From Bradyrhizobium sp. CSS354 (lineage in GTDB: Bacteria > Pseudomonadota > Alphaproteobacteria > Rhizobiales > Xanthobacteraceae): 64,000 nt of DNA. Of the stretch, positions 35,108 through 44,076 are shown in pieces; within the stretch, counting starts at the first letter, position 1; each line of letters opens with the position of its first letter. Location of the stretch: the NCBI RefSeq assembly GCF_029051725.1, contig NZ_JAACFU010000002.1, positions 558,001-622,000 of the forward strand. The letters are read 5' to 3'. The notes under the pieces are model-generated. The model worked only from the letters and a program-made list of their open reading frames with translations. It did no database searches and was not told where the DNA came from. The translations under genes and the position numbers were made by a program.

Positions 35108-36898
35108 ATGACGCGTCTCGTGCTCGGATTGCTCCGACCTTATCGCGGCTGGCTCGCTATTGTTTTCGCAGCGATGCTGCTCGAGATTGCGGCCAGTCTG
35201 GCGGCGCCTTGGCCCCTAAAGCTCGTGCTCGACGACGCACTCGGAAAGCATAGATTGCCCGACTGGCTGGCATGGGCACATGACTATGGCTTCGGACGCC
35301 ACACGCTCGGTGTGGCCATGTTCGCGGGCGCCGCGACGCTGGTCATCGCAATCATAAGCGCGCTCGCCACATACATCGACAATTACTACACCACCAGCAT
35401 CGGACAATGGGTTGCGAACGATCTGCGGATCCGGATTTACGAACACCTGCATCGATTGTCGCTCCGCTTCTACGATACCGCCAAGACGGGCACGCTAATG
35501 TCAACCATTACAAGTGACGTCGCGACAATCCAGAGTTTCGCGTCTTCGTCAACGCTAAGCATCGTCGTTGATGTCATTACCATCATTTTCATGGTGGGAT
35601 TGATGTTTTGGCTAGACTGGGACTTCACCCTGATCGCCCTTGCAGTGACGCCCTTCCTCCTGACGGCCGTGATGCATTTCAAGAAAGCTGTAAAGGAGGT
35701 CACGCGTATCGTCCGAATCAAGCAGAGCGAGCTTGTCGCAGTAGTTCAAGAGGGCCTCGGATCCGTGCGCGCTGTGAAGGCATTTGGACGACAGGACCTT
35801 GAGACCGCTCATCTTGAGGCTGCGAGTCACGCTACCGTCGAGGCCGCTCTGAAGGCTCGGCAGGTAAAATCGCTGCTGTCGCCTATGGTCAGCATCGTAG
35901 TTGCGTTCTGCACTGCAATCGTACTGTGGAGAGGTACGGGCTTGATTGTCGCGGGGGTGATGACAACCGGCGCGCTTACTGTTTACCTCGCCTATCTCGC
36001 AAAGTTCTTCAAGCCTGTGAAAGATCTCGCCAGCATGACGAGCGCGATTGCACAGACAACTGTCGCGCTCGAGCGCATCCAGAAAATCCTCCTGGCCGAC
36101 GCTGTCATTCGCGAACATCCCGAGGCAGTGGATCCAGGCCGCGTTAAGGGCGCCATTTCTTTCGAGAATATCGCGTTCGGCTATAGCGACGAAGTTCAGG
36201 TACTTCGGGACGTTTCGTTCAACATCGAACCCGGCCAAGTCATCGGCATTGTCGGCCCTACCGGGTCTGGAAAATCTACCATTCTGAGCTTGCTCCCGCG
36301 CTTTTATGATCCCAGCGGTGGCCGCATTCTCGTCGATGGAAACGACGTGGCTACTTTCAAGTTGGCGGCGCTGCGGTCTCAGGTCGGATTCGTCCTGCAG
36401 GAGACGGTCCTGTTCCGCGGGACCATTCGCGAAAATATCGCCTACGGGCGTCCCGGAGCAACCGACGAAGAAATCATCGCGGCGGCGACAATTGCCAACG
36501 CCGACGAGTTCATCAGCCGTATGCCCCACGGTTACGATACCGTCGTCGGAGAACGAGGAGACACTCTTTCTGGCGGTCAGCGGCAACGGATCGGTATTGC
36601 CCGGGCTGTAATTCGGAACAGTCCGATCATGATCCTGGATGAACCGACCGCCGCGCTCGATACCGAATCCGAACGCCTCGTGATCGAGGGGCTACGACAA
36701 TTGATGAAGGGCCGCACCGTCATCATGATTGCTCATCGCCTCAGCACGATAAGCCAGGCAGACAAAATCGTCGTTCTAAAGGATGGCGTGGTTGCCGAGG
36801 AGGGTTCTCACAGCGAACTTCTCGCGCGCAACGGCGTCTATGCCGAGCTGCACCGAATTCAATACGAACCGGCATCGGCATCAGCAAACGCGGCCTAG
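35108..36898 (+). CDS. ABC exporter half-transporter (MsbA/LmrA type)
   Basis: 596 residues. Six transmembrane helices in residues ~15-315, then an ATPase domain with Walker A GPTGSGKST, Q-loop region GFVLQETVLF, signature LSGGQRQR, Walker B IMILDEPTAALD and the switch His in AHRLS. As a homodimer it would export lipids or hydrophobic compounds from the inner membrane. The ATG at 35108 follows GGGGA; eleven upstream in-frame residues are ignored. It is followed 32 bp later by a phospholipase-D-like gene, which hints at a lipid-related role. A regulon element is 96 bp upstream. Confidence 0.9.
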   Translation: MTRLVLGLLRPYRGWLAIVFAAMLLEIAASLAAPWPLKLVLDDALGKHRLPDWLAWAHDYGFGRHTLGVAMFAGAATLVIAIISALATYIDNYYTTSIGQWVANDLRIRIYEHLHRLSLRFYDTAKTGTLMSTITSDVATIQSFASSSTLSIVVDVITIIFMVGLMFWLDWDFTLIALAVTPFLLTAVMHFKKAVKEVTRIVRIKQSELVAVVQEGLGSVRAVKAFGRQDLETAHLEAASHATVEAALKARQVKSLLSPMVSIVVAFCTAIVLWRGTGLIVAGVMTTGALTVYLAYLAKFFKPVKDLASMTSAIAQTTVALERIQKILLADAVIREHPEAVDPGRVKGAISFENIAFGYSDEVQVLRDVSFNIEPGQVIGIVGPTGSGKSTILSLLPRFYDPSGGRILVDGNDVATFKLAALRSQVGFVLQETVLFRGTIRENIAYGRPGATDEEIIAAATIANADEFISRMPHGYDTVVGERGDTLSGGQRQRIGIARAVIRNSPIMILDEPTAALDTESERLVIEGLRQLMKGRTVIMIAHRLSTISQADKIVVLKDGVVAEEGSHSELLARNGVYAELHRIQYEPASASANAA

Positions 36899-36930
36899 TT
36901 ATCGAGCCGGCTAAAGTACGGAGCAACACC

Positions 36931-37932
36931 ATGCCCCACAGACTTATCGTTCTTCCGGACGATACCATCTCGGCAATTCTGGATCCGATCAGCGCCGCCA
37001 GGCGCTCCTTAAATATCAGGATGTTTCTGTTCACCGAACCGACCCTATTGAAAGCGGTGATCGCAGCCAAGGAACGCGGTGTCAATGTCCGTGTCATGTT
37101 GAATCCCGCAAGGCGCAACGGGAAGAGTGAAAACGCGAAGGCTAGAAAGGCACTTTTGGCAGCGGGCGTCGAAGTGCGGGACAGCAGCGCGGCGTTCGCG
37201 TTAACGCATCAAAAATCAATGGTCATCGACGACAAGATCGGTTTTGTAGAGTCCCTGAATTGGGAGCCTCGTGATCTCACGGAAACCAGAGACTATGCGG
37301 TCACGACGACCAAGAAGAGCGAAGTTCGGGAAATGGTACGGTGTTTCGACGCTGATTGGACCCGCAAACCATTCAAGCCAGATCCGAAGTCGCACCTAAT
37401 TTGGTGTCCGAACAACGGGCGCGAGCGTATCGCGAATGTGATCGATAAAGCGAAAAAGACGCTCTGGCTGCAAAATGAACGTTATCAGGACACGGTGATT
37501 GTAGAAAGGCTGGTACGTGCTGTGAACCGCGGCGTTCGCGTCAAGATCATGGCTCGAGCTCCACATAAGCTAGGCGGCAAGAAGCTCGCCGAAGGGATCG
37601 GCGGCTTGCGCATCATGCACGACGTTGGAGCGAAGGTGCATCTGTTGCAGGGGCTTAAGCTTCACGGCAAGATTCTGATTGCGGATGGGAAAGAAGCAAT
37701 TGTCGGATCAATCAATCTGAGCCCGGGAAGTTTCGACTCGCGACGCGAGCTGGCGATCGCGACCAAATCCAAGCCTGTGATCAAACGGTTGGTCCAGGTC
37801 TCGCGGCGCGACTGGAAACATTCGCATAGGCTCGATTTGTCCGATCTCGGAATTTTGGCCGATCTGAAAAAGCACGGCCAGGATGGGGCGGCGTTGGTTC
37901 TGGGGCACGGTGATGGCAGCAGCAAGAAATAG
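36931..37932 (+). CDS. Phospholipase D-like / cardiolipin-synthase-like protein
   Basis: 333 residues, two HKD motifs: HQKSMVID with His93, Lys95 and Asp100 followed by GFVESLN, and HGKILIAD with His245, Lys247 and Asp252 followed by GSINLSPGS. Both halves of the active site are complete, so it should be an active phosphatidyltransferase or phosphodiesterase. There is no signal peptide and no membrane segment, unlike typical cardiolipin synthases that have N-terminal helices. Translationally close to the ABC exporter (32 bp), so probably one operon. Confidence 0.85.
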   Translation: MPHRLIVLPDDTISAILDPISAARRSLNIRMFLFTEPTLLKAVIAAKERGVNVRVMLNPARRNGKSENAKARKALLAAGVEVRDSSAAFALTHQKSMVIDDKIGFVESLNWEPRDLTETRDYAVTTTKKSEVREMVRCFDADWTRKPFKPDPKSHLIWCPNNGRERIANVIDKAKKTLWLQNERYQDTVIVERLVRAVNRGVRVKIMARAPHKLGGKKLAEGIGGLRIMHDVGAKVHLLQGLKLHGKILIADGKEAIVGSINLSPGSFDSRRELAIATKSKPVIKRLVQVSRRDWKHSHRLDLSDLGILADLKKHGQDGAALVLGHGDGSSKK

Positions 37933-38403
37933 CTGGCCGCGCTTTTCCAAAGCAGTGCTCGGCGTGCGCTGACTCGGTCTAGCATGCCAAGCGGAACGTC
38001 AGGCTCGATACTGCCTTTAGACCATTAGACGTGCCGCCAGATATCAGGCAGCCCACACTTCGTCGGTGGCGCAGCGTCACCCGGTCGGCCTGCGCGCTTG
38101 CTCCGGGCGCAGTTATCACGATCAGCGACGCCGCAACTTGTGGCTCGGCCTTCGCGAGTCACTTTCAACGTTTCGGTGTAGCGTCACGGAGGTGCAAAAG
38201 CCGGAAATGGCCGGATTTGCATACTGCTTTCTACGCATCGGTCCACACTCGACGTGGCAAATCGGCCATCACTGCGGTGTATTGGACCATCTGTACTAAA
38301 AGCGGCCCCCTGCTCGTCGAGATCGGGCCATTCGGCAAGCCCGCGATCAGCAATGGCTTACATCTTCCAGTCACGACGATCTTCGAATTTTAGGGATGCT
38401 AAA
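37933..38403. other. Gap with regulon element
   Basis: About 470 bp holding the element at 38210-38223 and no supported gene. Confidence 0.5.
38210..38223 (+). promoter_or_regulatory. GCCG-N5-GCATA element upstream of 38404
   Basis: Reads GGCCGGATTTGCATACTGC, 180 bp before the start codon. The base after GCATA is C where all other exact copies have G. Confidence 0.65.
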
Positions 38404-38751
38404 ATGCAAGCAATTCAATTTGCGGTTAGCCTGGCCATGCTGATGACGATGATCGGGCCAAGCTATGCCGCAGGCCAGCAATTTTTATGCAAAGGTCAAA
38501 TCGTTCAACAGATGCTGGATCCGGCCATTCAACCAAAACCAGTCGACCTGAACGTCACGCTGGATGGCAGGGACGGGATGTCGCTGATCATGGCAAATAA
38601 TAAACTCCCTCTCCGTGTTACCAGTAATAACAAGATCCAGCTCAAGTTTGTGACAAAGGAATTCGTTGGAGAAGACTTCCATTATACGGGCGACCTGTTT
38701 CTCATCTACAACTCAGGGCCTCTCGCTCGGCTTAGTTGCACACCCTCCTGA
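38404..38751 (+). CDS. Small secreted protein
   Basis: 115 residues. Signal peptide of about 22 residues (AVSLAMLMTMIGPSYA). Mature part about 93 residues, beta-rich, with two Cys (FLCKGQ at the start and LSCTPS at the very end) likely joined by a disulfide. It resembles small lipocalin-like or DUF-type periplasmic proteins but I cannot name the family. AGGGA lies nine bases before ATG 38404. Confidence 0.65.
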   Translation: MQAIQFAVSLAMLMTMIGPSYAAGQQFLCKGQIVQQMLDPAIQPKPVDLNVTLDGRDGMSLIMANNKLPLRVTSNNKIQLKFVTKEFVGEDFHYTGDLFLIYNSGPLARLSCTPS

Positions 38752-38820
38752 TTCCCAATGAATTCTTCCCGTGAGACGTTTGAGGGATCTGGGCGCCGCG
38801 CACGCCAATTAGTCCAGATG

Positions 38821-39531
38821 CTAACGCCGGCCGCCCATGAGGCGCAGCATCATCATGAACAGATTGATGAAGTTTAGATAAAGCGACAGTGCGCCGATCA
38901 CCGCCTTGCGGCCTGTCGACGTTCTGTCATCGCCACCTTCGTACATCTCCTTGATCCGTTGGGTATCGTACGCTGTGAGACCTGCGAACACGCCGACACC
39001 GATGACGGAGATCATCCAATCCAGCCCGCTAGATCTCAGAAACAAATTCACCAGGCTGGCAACAATGATGCCGATCAAGCCCATGAAAAGAAAGGTGCCG
39101 GCACCCGACAAGTTGCGCCGGGTCGTGTAACCCCACATGCTAAGCGCACCAAAGGCGGCGGCCGAGACAAAGAACACCCGTGTGATCGAAGACTCCGTGT
39201 AGATGTGAAAGATGGTCGACAGGGAGATTCCGACAAGCGCCGCATAGAGGAAAAACAATCCTCTCGCGGTTTCCACCGACATCGTGTTGATTCGTGCACT
39301 GATGAAGAACACCAGCGCCAGGGGAGCCAGCATCAGCACCCACATCAGCGGACTTTGAAGTAATTCCGGACCGCTGAACTGATAGGTCAGCAGCGCCATG
39401 ACGCCCGTTAAAGCAACCCCGGCAGCCATATAGTTGTAGACCCGTAACATGAAAGCGCGGAGGCCGACGTCAATCGCTGTAGCGTTCGGAGAAAGGGGGG
39501 CAGCGGGTGCATTTCCGTCGTAATTCGACAT
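38821..39531 (-). CDS. Bax inhibitor-1 / YccA family membrane protein
   Basis: 236 residues, seven transmembrane helices, a soluble N terminus of about 30 residues, and the family segments TGVMALLTYQFSG, YALVG..TIFHIYTESSI, GVFAGLTAYDTQRIKEMYEGG near the end. Bacterial members (YccA, BsYetJ) act as pH-sensitive Ca2+ leak channels or as regulators of the FtsH protease. A regulon element lies 159 bp upstream. With the antiporters it gives the regulon a second ion-homeostasis member. Confidence 0.88.
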   Translation of the reverse strand: MSNYDGNAPAAPLSPNATAIDVGLRAFMLRVYNYMAAGVALTGVMALLTYQFSGPELLQSPLMWVLMLAPLALVFFISARINTMSVETARGLFFLYAALVGISLSTIFHIYTESSITRVFFVSAAAFGALSMWGYTTRRNLSGAGTFLFMGLIGIIVASLVNLFLRSSGLDWMISVIGVGVFAGLTAYDTQRIKEMYEGGDDRTSTGRKAVIGALSLYLNFINLFMMMLRLMGGRR

Positions 39532-39690
39532 AGGTCGCGTCCTTGTTGATCCTCGCGCGAGAAATTCGGCGGCTGCTTATGACGGAGTCTTCGTAAATCT
39601 CGCGCTAGACCGGAGCACTTCGTCCTGAATGCGTGCAATCATGCCGCGGCCTGTTGACTGATCAAATTAGCGCGGGGGGCTGCGCGTTAC

Positions 39691-39704
39691 TATGCGAGTT
39701 CGGC
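39691..39704 (-). promoter_or_regulatory. GCCG-N5-GCATA element upstream of Bax-inhibitor-1 gene
   Basis: Minus strand reads TTTGCCGAACTCGCATAGT, 159 bp from the start codon. Confidence 0.78.
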
Positions 39705-40063
39705 AAACCAAACGATTGCGCGCGCAAAGGCGACCGCCGTTAGAAGCCAATTTTGCATTCGGAATAGTTGCTGAACGGGGCACAGGCGGTTCAAAATCCG
39801 CGTAAAGATGACGCGACTGAATAGGCCTCGCGCGCCCTTTGTCTGATCGTTAGCTGTTGGAGCGAACCTTCAGGGGCGCACCACCTTGTAATTGGTAAGG
39901 CTTCTAGATTGGTGGCAACTCGGCTGGGCATGGGCAAACGGCAGCCTGAGTATTCCCGGCAATAACCTGTACAGTGGGCACACCGTATTGGGAAACTGAT
40001 CGACAGCGCACCGCCTGCGGCCCGACGGCTCTTCCAAATCCATCGGTAGAGCCTTTGACGAAC
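39705..40063. other. Gap downstream of AraC 2, nothing identified
   Basis: About 360 bp without a supported gene or strong hairpin. Confidence 0.5.
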
Positions 40064-41049
40064 TTACGACACTAGCTTCAAGGGACGGCTTACCTTTTCC
40101 TGCCAAGAGTCTGGTGTTTTGCGAAGGGTTGCAATTGGTGATTCGTCAAACATCTGCCGATAAGCTACAGCGAACCGCCCCAATTCACAAAACCCGTGCG
40201 CGGTCGCCACTTGGGTAACGGTCTTTGCATCAGGAGCGGCTTGCCGCAAGGCATGGCGGACGAGATGCATTCTCCGCAACGTCAGATATCGAATGGGTCC
40301 CATCCCGAGATGCTCCTCGCATGCGGCGCGAAGCGTTCGCTCTGCCACCCCAATGGCTGCGCAAACTTCGCTCAAATGCAACGGAGTATTTGGATTCGCT
40401 TCCAAATACTCTTCGAAACGTCCGAGGATGATTCCGTGGCGCAGCAAACCTGTTCCAATGTTGGAGGCCTCACAATCAGCTAAACAGTTTATCAGCGCGT
40501 GCAGCAGATGCTGCTCAATCGCGTGAGCCACTTCCGGCTGTGTGAAGAGGTCGGGCGCGCTCTTCGCCAACCCTCCGGCAATCGCATGAAGGTTCAGGAA
40601 TCGGCTCATTAATCCAGAATTCGGCCGTATGAACCGCGCGCCCTTGTGCGGATTGAATTCGGATCCGACCAATGCCCTCCAGGTCGTAGCCAGCGCCTCT
40701 GGTCTTAGGGAGACCCCCCAAACCTATAATCCCCGGAGGTTTTGACATGTTGCACGTCATAATCGTGGACACACATTTCCCCCAGCGATAATAGTCGTCC
40801 CCGGCTGTGCACCTCGGGCTGTTCGTTTGTCAGAAAAGTATAAACCTGACGGCCTGGGCTAATCGTACCCCTGTGCACGCGTGGCAAGCACTCCGCAAAG
40901 CGCTGCATCCACAGTTCATTCAATGTAACTTGAGTCAACTCAGCCCGAAAATCCCCTTTGGTCGTCGGGAAAATCTGTATCTCCGCGGAACGTACGCTCG
41001 TCGCGTATTGAGCCGGATCGTTGAATACAAGGACTTTGCTCCAGGGCAT
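40064..41049 (-). pseudogene. AraC-family regulator 2, frameshifted in a C6 tract
   Basis: Two open frames make up one AraC protein of about 328 residues. The N-terminal part, MPWSKVLVFNDPAQY through DYRFG, ends at a stop near 40705. The C-terminal part resumes as VSLRPEALATTWRALVGSEF and contains an intact double HTH (LHLSEVCAAIGVAERTLR; MGPIRYLTLRRMHLVR). Adding one base to the run of six Cs at 40714-40719 (Gs on the coding strand) restores an alignment with regulator 3 without gaps (RFGGVSL versus RFGAMSL). Everything else is intact, so the break is recent, phase-variable or a base-call error. Start ATG 41049; regulon element 71 bp upstream. Confidence 0.85.
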
Positions 41050-41120
41050 TTTGACCCCCACAAACGCCACACGCGAAGGCTGTAGAGCAGACGATATTCG
41101 TGAATGACCGGCAGAAAGTC

Positions 41121-41134
41121 TATGCAAATTCGGC
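41121..41134 (-). promoter_or_regulatory. GCCG-N5-GCATA element upstream of AraC 2
   Basis: Minus strand reads TGCCGAATTTGCATAGA, 71 bp from ATG 41049. It suggests that the regulator controls its own gene. Confidence 0.8.
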
Positions 41135-41218
41135 AGAATCGGGAATTTGGAGCAAACCGCCGCAGTCGCATAGTCCATGTGACTCAACCGTGACATAAAG
41201 CATCAAATCGGAACGGAA

Positions 41219-41434
41219 ATGTCCAGGAAAAGCGCCATCGGAATCAACGAAATTGACCGCGAGGCTATGATGCATCAGCAAGACCAATGCTTTAGCGCTG
41301 AGCAGTGCGACGAATTGGCGCAAGCCCTCTGTCAGGAAGCTGCAGGCATGCCATGCGGACATCGGAATGAGCGCCTGGAAGCTTACGGGACCCTTGGCCA
41401 GATGAAGCGAATGTTCCTCCGCGGCTCAAACTAG
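41219..41434 (+). CDS. Small helical protein, CDEL family member 2
   Basis: 71 residues. The core FSAEQCDELAQALCQEAAGM and the end LGQMKRMFLRG align with the small proteins at 31374 and 51458; this copy lacks about three residues in the second helix. No signal peptide, probably cytoplasmic. It lies exactly between two AraC paralogues, in the divergent region flanked by two regulon elements, on the same strand as AraC 3 but upstream of that gene's own element. Function unknown; a regulator-associated small protein is one guess. Confidence 0.6.
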   Translation: MSRKSAIGINEIDREAMMHQQDQCFSAEQCDELAQALCQEAAGMPCGHRNERLEAYGTLGQMKRMFLRGSN

Positions 41435-41510
41435 CTTACTCAGCATGTAAGGCGGCATAGCACCCGATGGATCGCATCGCTTCTTAAAGCCGGCGCCACC
41501 GCCTTTTCCC

Positions 41511-41524
41511 GCCGTTTTTGCATA
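41511..41524 (+). promoter_or_regulatory. GCCG-N5-GCATA element upstream of AraC 3
   Basis: Reads CCGCCGTTTTTGCATAGTC, 169 bp before ATG 41694. Confidence 0.75.
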
Positions 41525-41693
41525 GTCAACGTCCTTCCCAGCTTTAACTTGTCCGCACGTTTTGCGTGTAGGCAAAGATAGCTTGCTGAACTCACGCAAA
41601 AGCGAAGTCCTCTCTCGGCCGCTAATAAGATTTTTAATGCGGCATCAAATACTTCGCAGGGAGCACAAATTAGATCTCCGGACGTATTTAGCA

Positions 41694-42713
41694 ATGGAAA
41701 GTGTTGAGCAGCCTATGGCCTGGAGTCGTGTTTTCAATTTTGACGATCCATTCCCTTTCCAGCAGTCTATCCGAGGGTCGGACAACAAGCTGCTGCTAAC
41801 AAAAAAGGGGGACTTCCGCGCCGAACTGACCCAGGTGACATTCAATCGGCTAATGATGCAGCGCTTCGACGTTACGCTGCCGCAAGTCTACACGAGCCAG
41901 ATCACCTCTGGTCGAAGGGTTATCGCCTTTCTTACCGGCGAGCAGCCGACGTTTCTCCATCGCGGCAGAGATCTTTCGCTCAACGAAATCGTTGTCTGCA
42001 ATTACGACGTAGTGCATCACAGAACCGAAGGGGACTGCCGCTTTGGAGCGATGTCACTGGCCCCTGGCGATTTCGAGGCCGCGTGCAGGGCTATCGCGGG
42101 TGATGAGTTTTCTGGAGTGGAGTTGGAATATTTGGTCCGGCCAAGTTCGGTCCTTATGCGGCAATTGCAACAACAGCACGAATTAATTGGCAAGATGGCC
42201 ATCGCGACACCAAACCTTCTCGAACTCCCAGAGGTGGCCCGGGCCTTAGAGCACAACATAACGTACACTATGATCAAGTGCCTCACTGAGGGCTTAACGT
42301 CGAAAGTAGAAGGCGCCAACCATCGTCACGGGCGGATAGTTGCGCGGTTCGAGGAATTCCTCGAAGCAAATCCCGTGCAGCCGTTGTATTTAGCTGATAT
42401 CTGCACCGCGATCGGCGTGGCCGAGCGAACACTTCGAGTGGCCTGCGAAGAACATCTGGGGATGGGACCCATCCGCTATTTGACTCTGCGAAGATTGCAT
42501 CTGGTCCGTCGCGCGCTGCTCAGGGCTGATCCTTCATGCTCGACAGTCACAAAGATTGCCACCGATCATGGCTTCTGGGAACTGGGGCGATTTGCGGCGG
42601 CTTACCGAACGATGTTCGGAGAACCGCCCTCGATCACGTTGCGTCGGTTCGCGGCGGACAACTATGGCTTTGATCATCTGACCTCCCCAGCGACCGTGTC
42701 CTTTAGCGACTGA
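41694..42713 (+). CDS. AraC-family transcriptional regulator 3
   Basis: 339 residues. The N-terminal sensing domain runs to about residue 225 (KKGDFRAELTQVTFNRLMMQRF; SGRRVIAFLTGEQP). The C-terminal double HTH is LYLADICTAIGVAERTLR, MGPIRYLTLRRLHLVRRAL and STVTKIATDHGFWELGRFAAAYR. It is the intact twin of regulator 2 and also resembles regulator 4. The frame is open from 41562; ATG 41694 or ATG 41715 (MAWSRVF, matching the beginning of regulator 2) are the likely starts. A regulon element upstream suggests autoregulation. I propose this group binds the GCCG-N5-GCATA element. Confidence 0.9.
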   Translation: MESVEQPMAWSRVFNFDDPFPFQQSIRGSDNKLLLTKKGDFRAELTQVTFNRLMMQRFDVTLPQVYTSQITSGRRVIAFLTGEQPTFLHRGRDLSLNEIVVCNYDVVHHRTEGDCRFGAMSLAPGDFEAACRAIAGDEFSGVELEYLVRPSSVLMRQLQQQHELIGKMAIATPNLLELPEVARALEHNITYTMIKCLTEGLTSKVEGANHRHGRIVARFEEFLEANPVQPLYLADICTAIGVAERTLRVACEEHLGMGPIRYLTLRRLHLVRRALLRADPSCSTVTKIATDHGFWELGRFAAAYRTMFGEPPSITLRRFAADNYGFDHLTSPATVSFSD

Positions 42714-42795
42714 CGTCAGCTTGGGCGTCGCGCTGCTCCGCGGCGGAATCGGATAAGCTCATTCGAATCCGACGATAAGTGCGAACGAGACCTTC

Positions 42796-44076
42796 TCACC
42801 AGTCCTTGAATGTGGGTTCGGCGCACCCCCCGCAAACCCAGGGAAAACTCCAGTCGGCTGTCAGTCTCGCGCTTGCGGGAATGTATCGGCTCCAAACCGA
42901 CGGTTTGATTGGTGAGATCGATCGCCAAACTACGTCGAACGTTCCTGCAGAATTTATCTTACCAACCATGGCAGGCTTGGACAGATGGTGATTGGTGTTC
43001 ATCACAACCTCGAAGCCGCTGGGCGCTTTCACTCGCTGACCGTACATCGCTTGACGGACGGCGTTCACTTCAACAGTGCCGGCTTGGCTGACCGCCTGGG
43101 CCCACATTCGAAAACCGACGAAAGTGGCTTCCATCGGATCATTTGTCATGCTGTCACGCTGCCCGTTGAAGTCGGTCCACATTTTGACAAACGCGTCGTT
43201 TTCTGGCGACTTGATAGACTGAAAATAGTTCCATGCCGCCATTTGACCAGCCAGCCTGTCAGCGCCGATTTGATGCAATTCGCGGTCTCCGATCGAGAGC
43301 GCCATAACAGGGAGGGTCGTAGCGCTGACCTGTTGAGCGATCAGCTCACGGTAAAAAGAGGTGTTGGCGTCTCCATTAATGGTCGAGATGACAGCCGTCC
43401 GTTTCCCTTTCGAACCGAACGCCTTGATCCTTCCGACAATCTCGCGCCACTCTGATTGCCCAAAGGGCGTGTAGATCGTCGTGATATCCTCGGGAGCTAC
43501 GCCTTCGCTGTACAGATAGGCGCTCAGGATCTTGTTGGTGGTGTGCGGATAGACATAGTCGGTGCCGAGCAATACCCATCTGCGAACTTGGCCGCCCTCC
43601 TTGCTCATTAAATACCGAACCGCCGGAATTGCCTGCTGGCTCGGCGCGGCGCCACTGTAGAAGATGTTACGCGAACTCTCCTCGCCCTCATACTGAACGG
43701 GATAGAAGAGCAGGCCATTCAACTGTTCGAAAACGGGTGTTGCCGCTTTTCGGGACACGGAGGTCCAGCAGCCGAATACGACGGCGACCTTGTCCACCGT
43801 GAGCATCTCGCGAGCTTTTTCGGCGAAAGCTTCCCAATTCGAAGCAGGGTCTACGACTACTGGCTCCAATTTTTTCCCCAGCAAGCCCCCCTTTTTGTTC
43901 TGGTCCGCAATCATCATCAGAACCGTATCCTTGAGAACGGACTCGCTGATCGCCATGGTTCCGGACAACGAATGCAGAATGCCCACCTTGATGGTCTCTT
44001 CGGAAGCATGACCCAGCGGACCAGAAAGAGCGAGCATCGCCCACAGCAGGCCGCGCCAGATCGAAGCGAATTTCAT
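42796..44076 (-). CDS. UrtA-like periplasmic binding protein
   Basis: 426 residues. Signal peptide (cleavage near GHASEE, residue ~25), then a type I periplasmic binding fold close to urea/short-chain-amide binding proteins: IKVGILHSLSGTMAISES, VVFGCWTSVSRKAATPVF, LLFYPVQYEGEESSRNIFYSGA, GTDYVYPHTTNKI, STINGDANTSFYREL. There are no permease or ATPase genes nearby. Instead its start codon overlaps the stop of a Cache-domain adenylate cyclase (ATGA overlap). It may therefore present a ligand to the cyclase instead of to a transporter, which is inference. A urea or amide ligand is a family-based guess. Confidence 0.85.
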   Translation of the reverse strand: MKFASIWRGLLWAMLALSGPLGHASEETIKVGILHSLSGTMAISESVLKDTVLMMIADQNKKGGLLGKKLEPVVVDPASNWEAFAEKAREMLTVDKVAVVFGCWTSVSRKAATPVFEQLNGLLFYPVQYEGEESSRNIFYSGAAPSQQAIPAVRYLMSKEGGQVRRWVLLGTDYVYPHTTNKILSAYLYSEGVAPEDITTIYTPFGQSEWREIVGRIKAFGSKGKRTAVISTINGDANTSFYRELIAQQVSATTLPVMALSIGDRELHQIGADRLAGQMAAWNYFQSIKSPENDAFVKMWTDFNGQRDSMTNDPMEATFVGFRMWAQAVSQAGTVEVNAVRQAMYGQRVKAPSGFEVVMNTNHHLSKPAMVGKINSAGTFDVVWRSISPIKPSVWSRYIPASARLTADWSFPWVCGGCAEPTFKDW

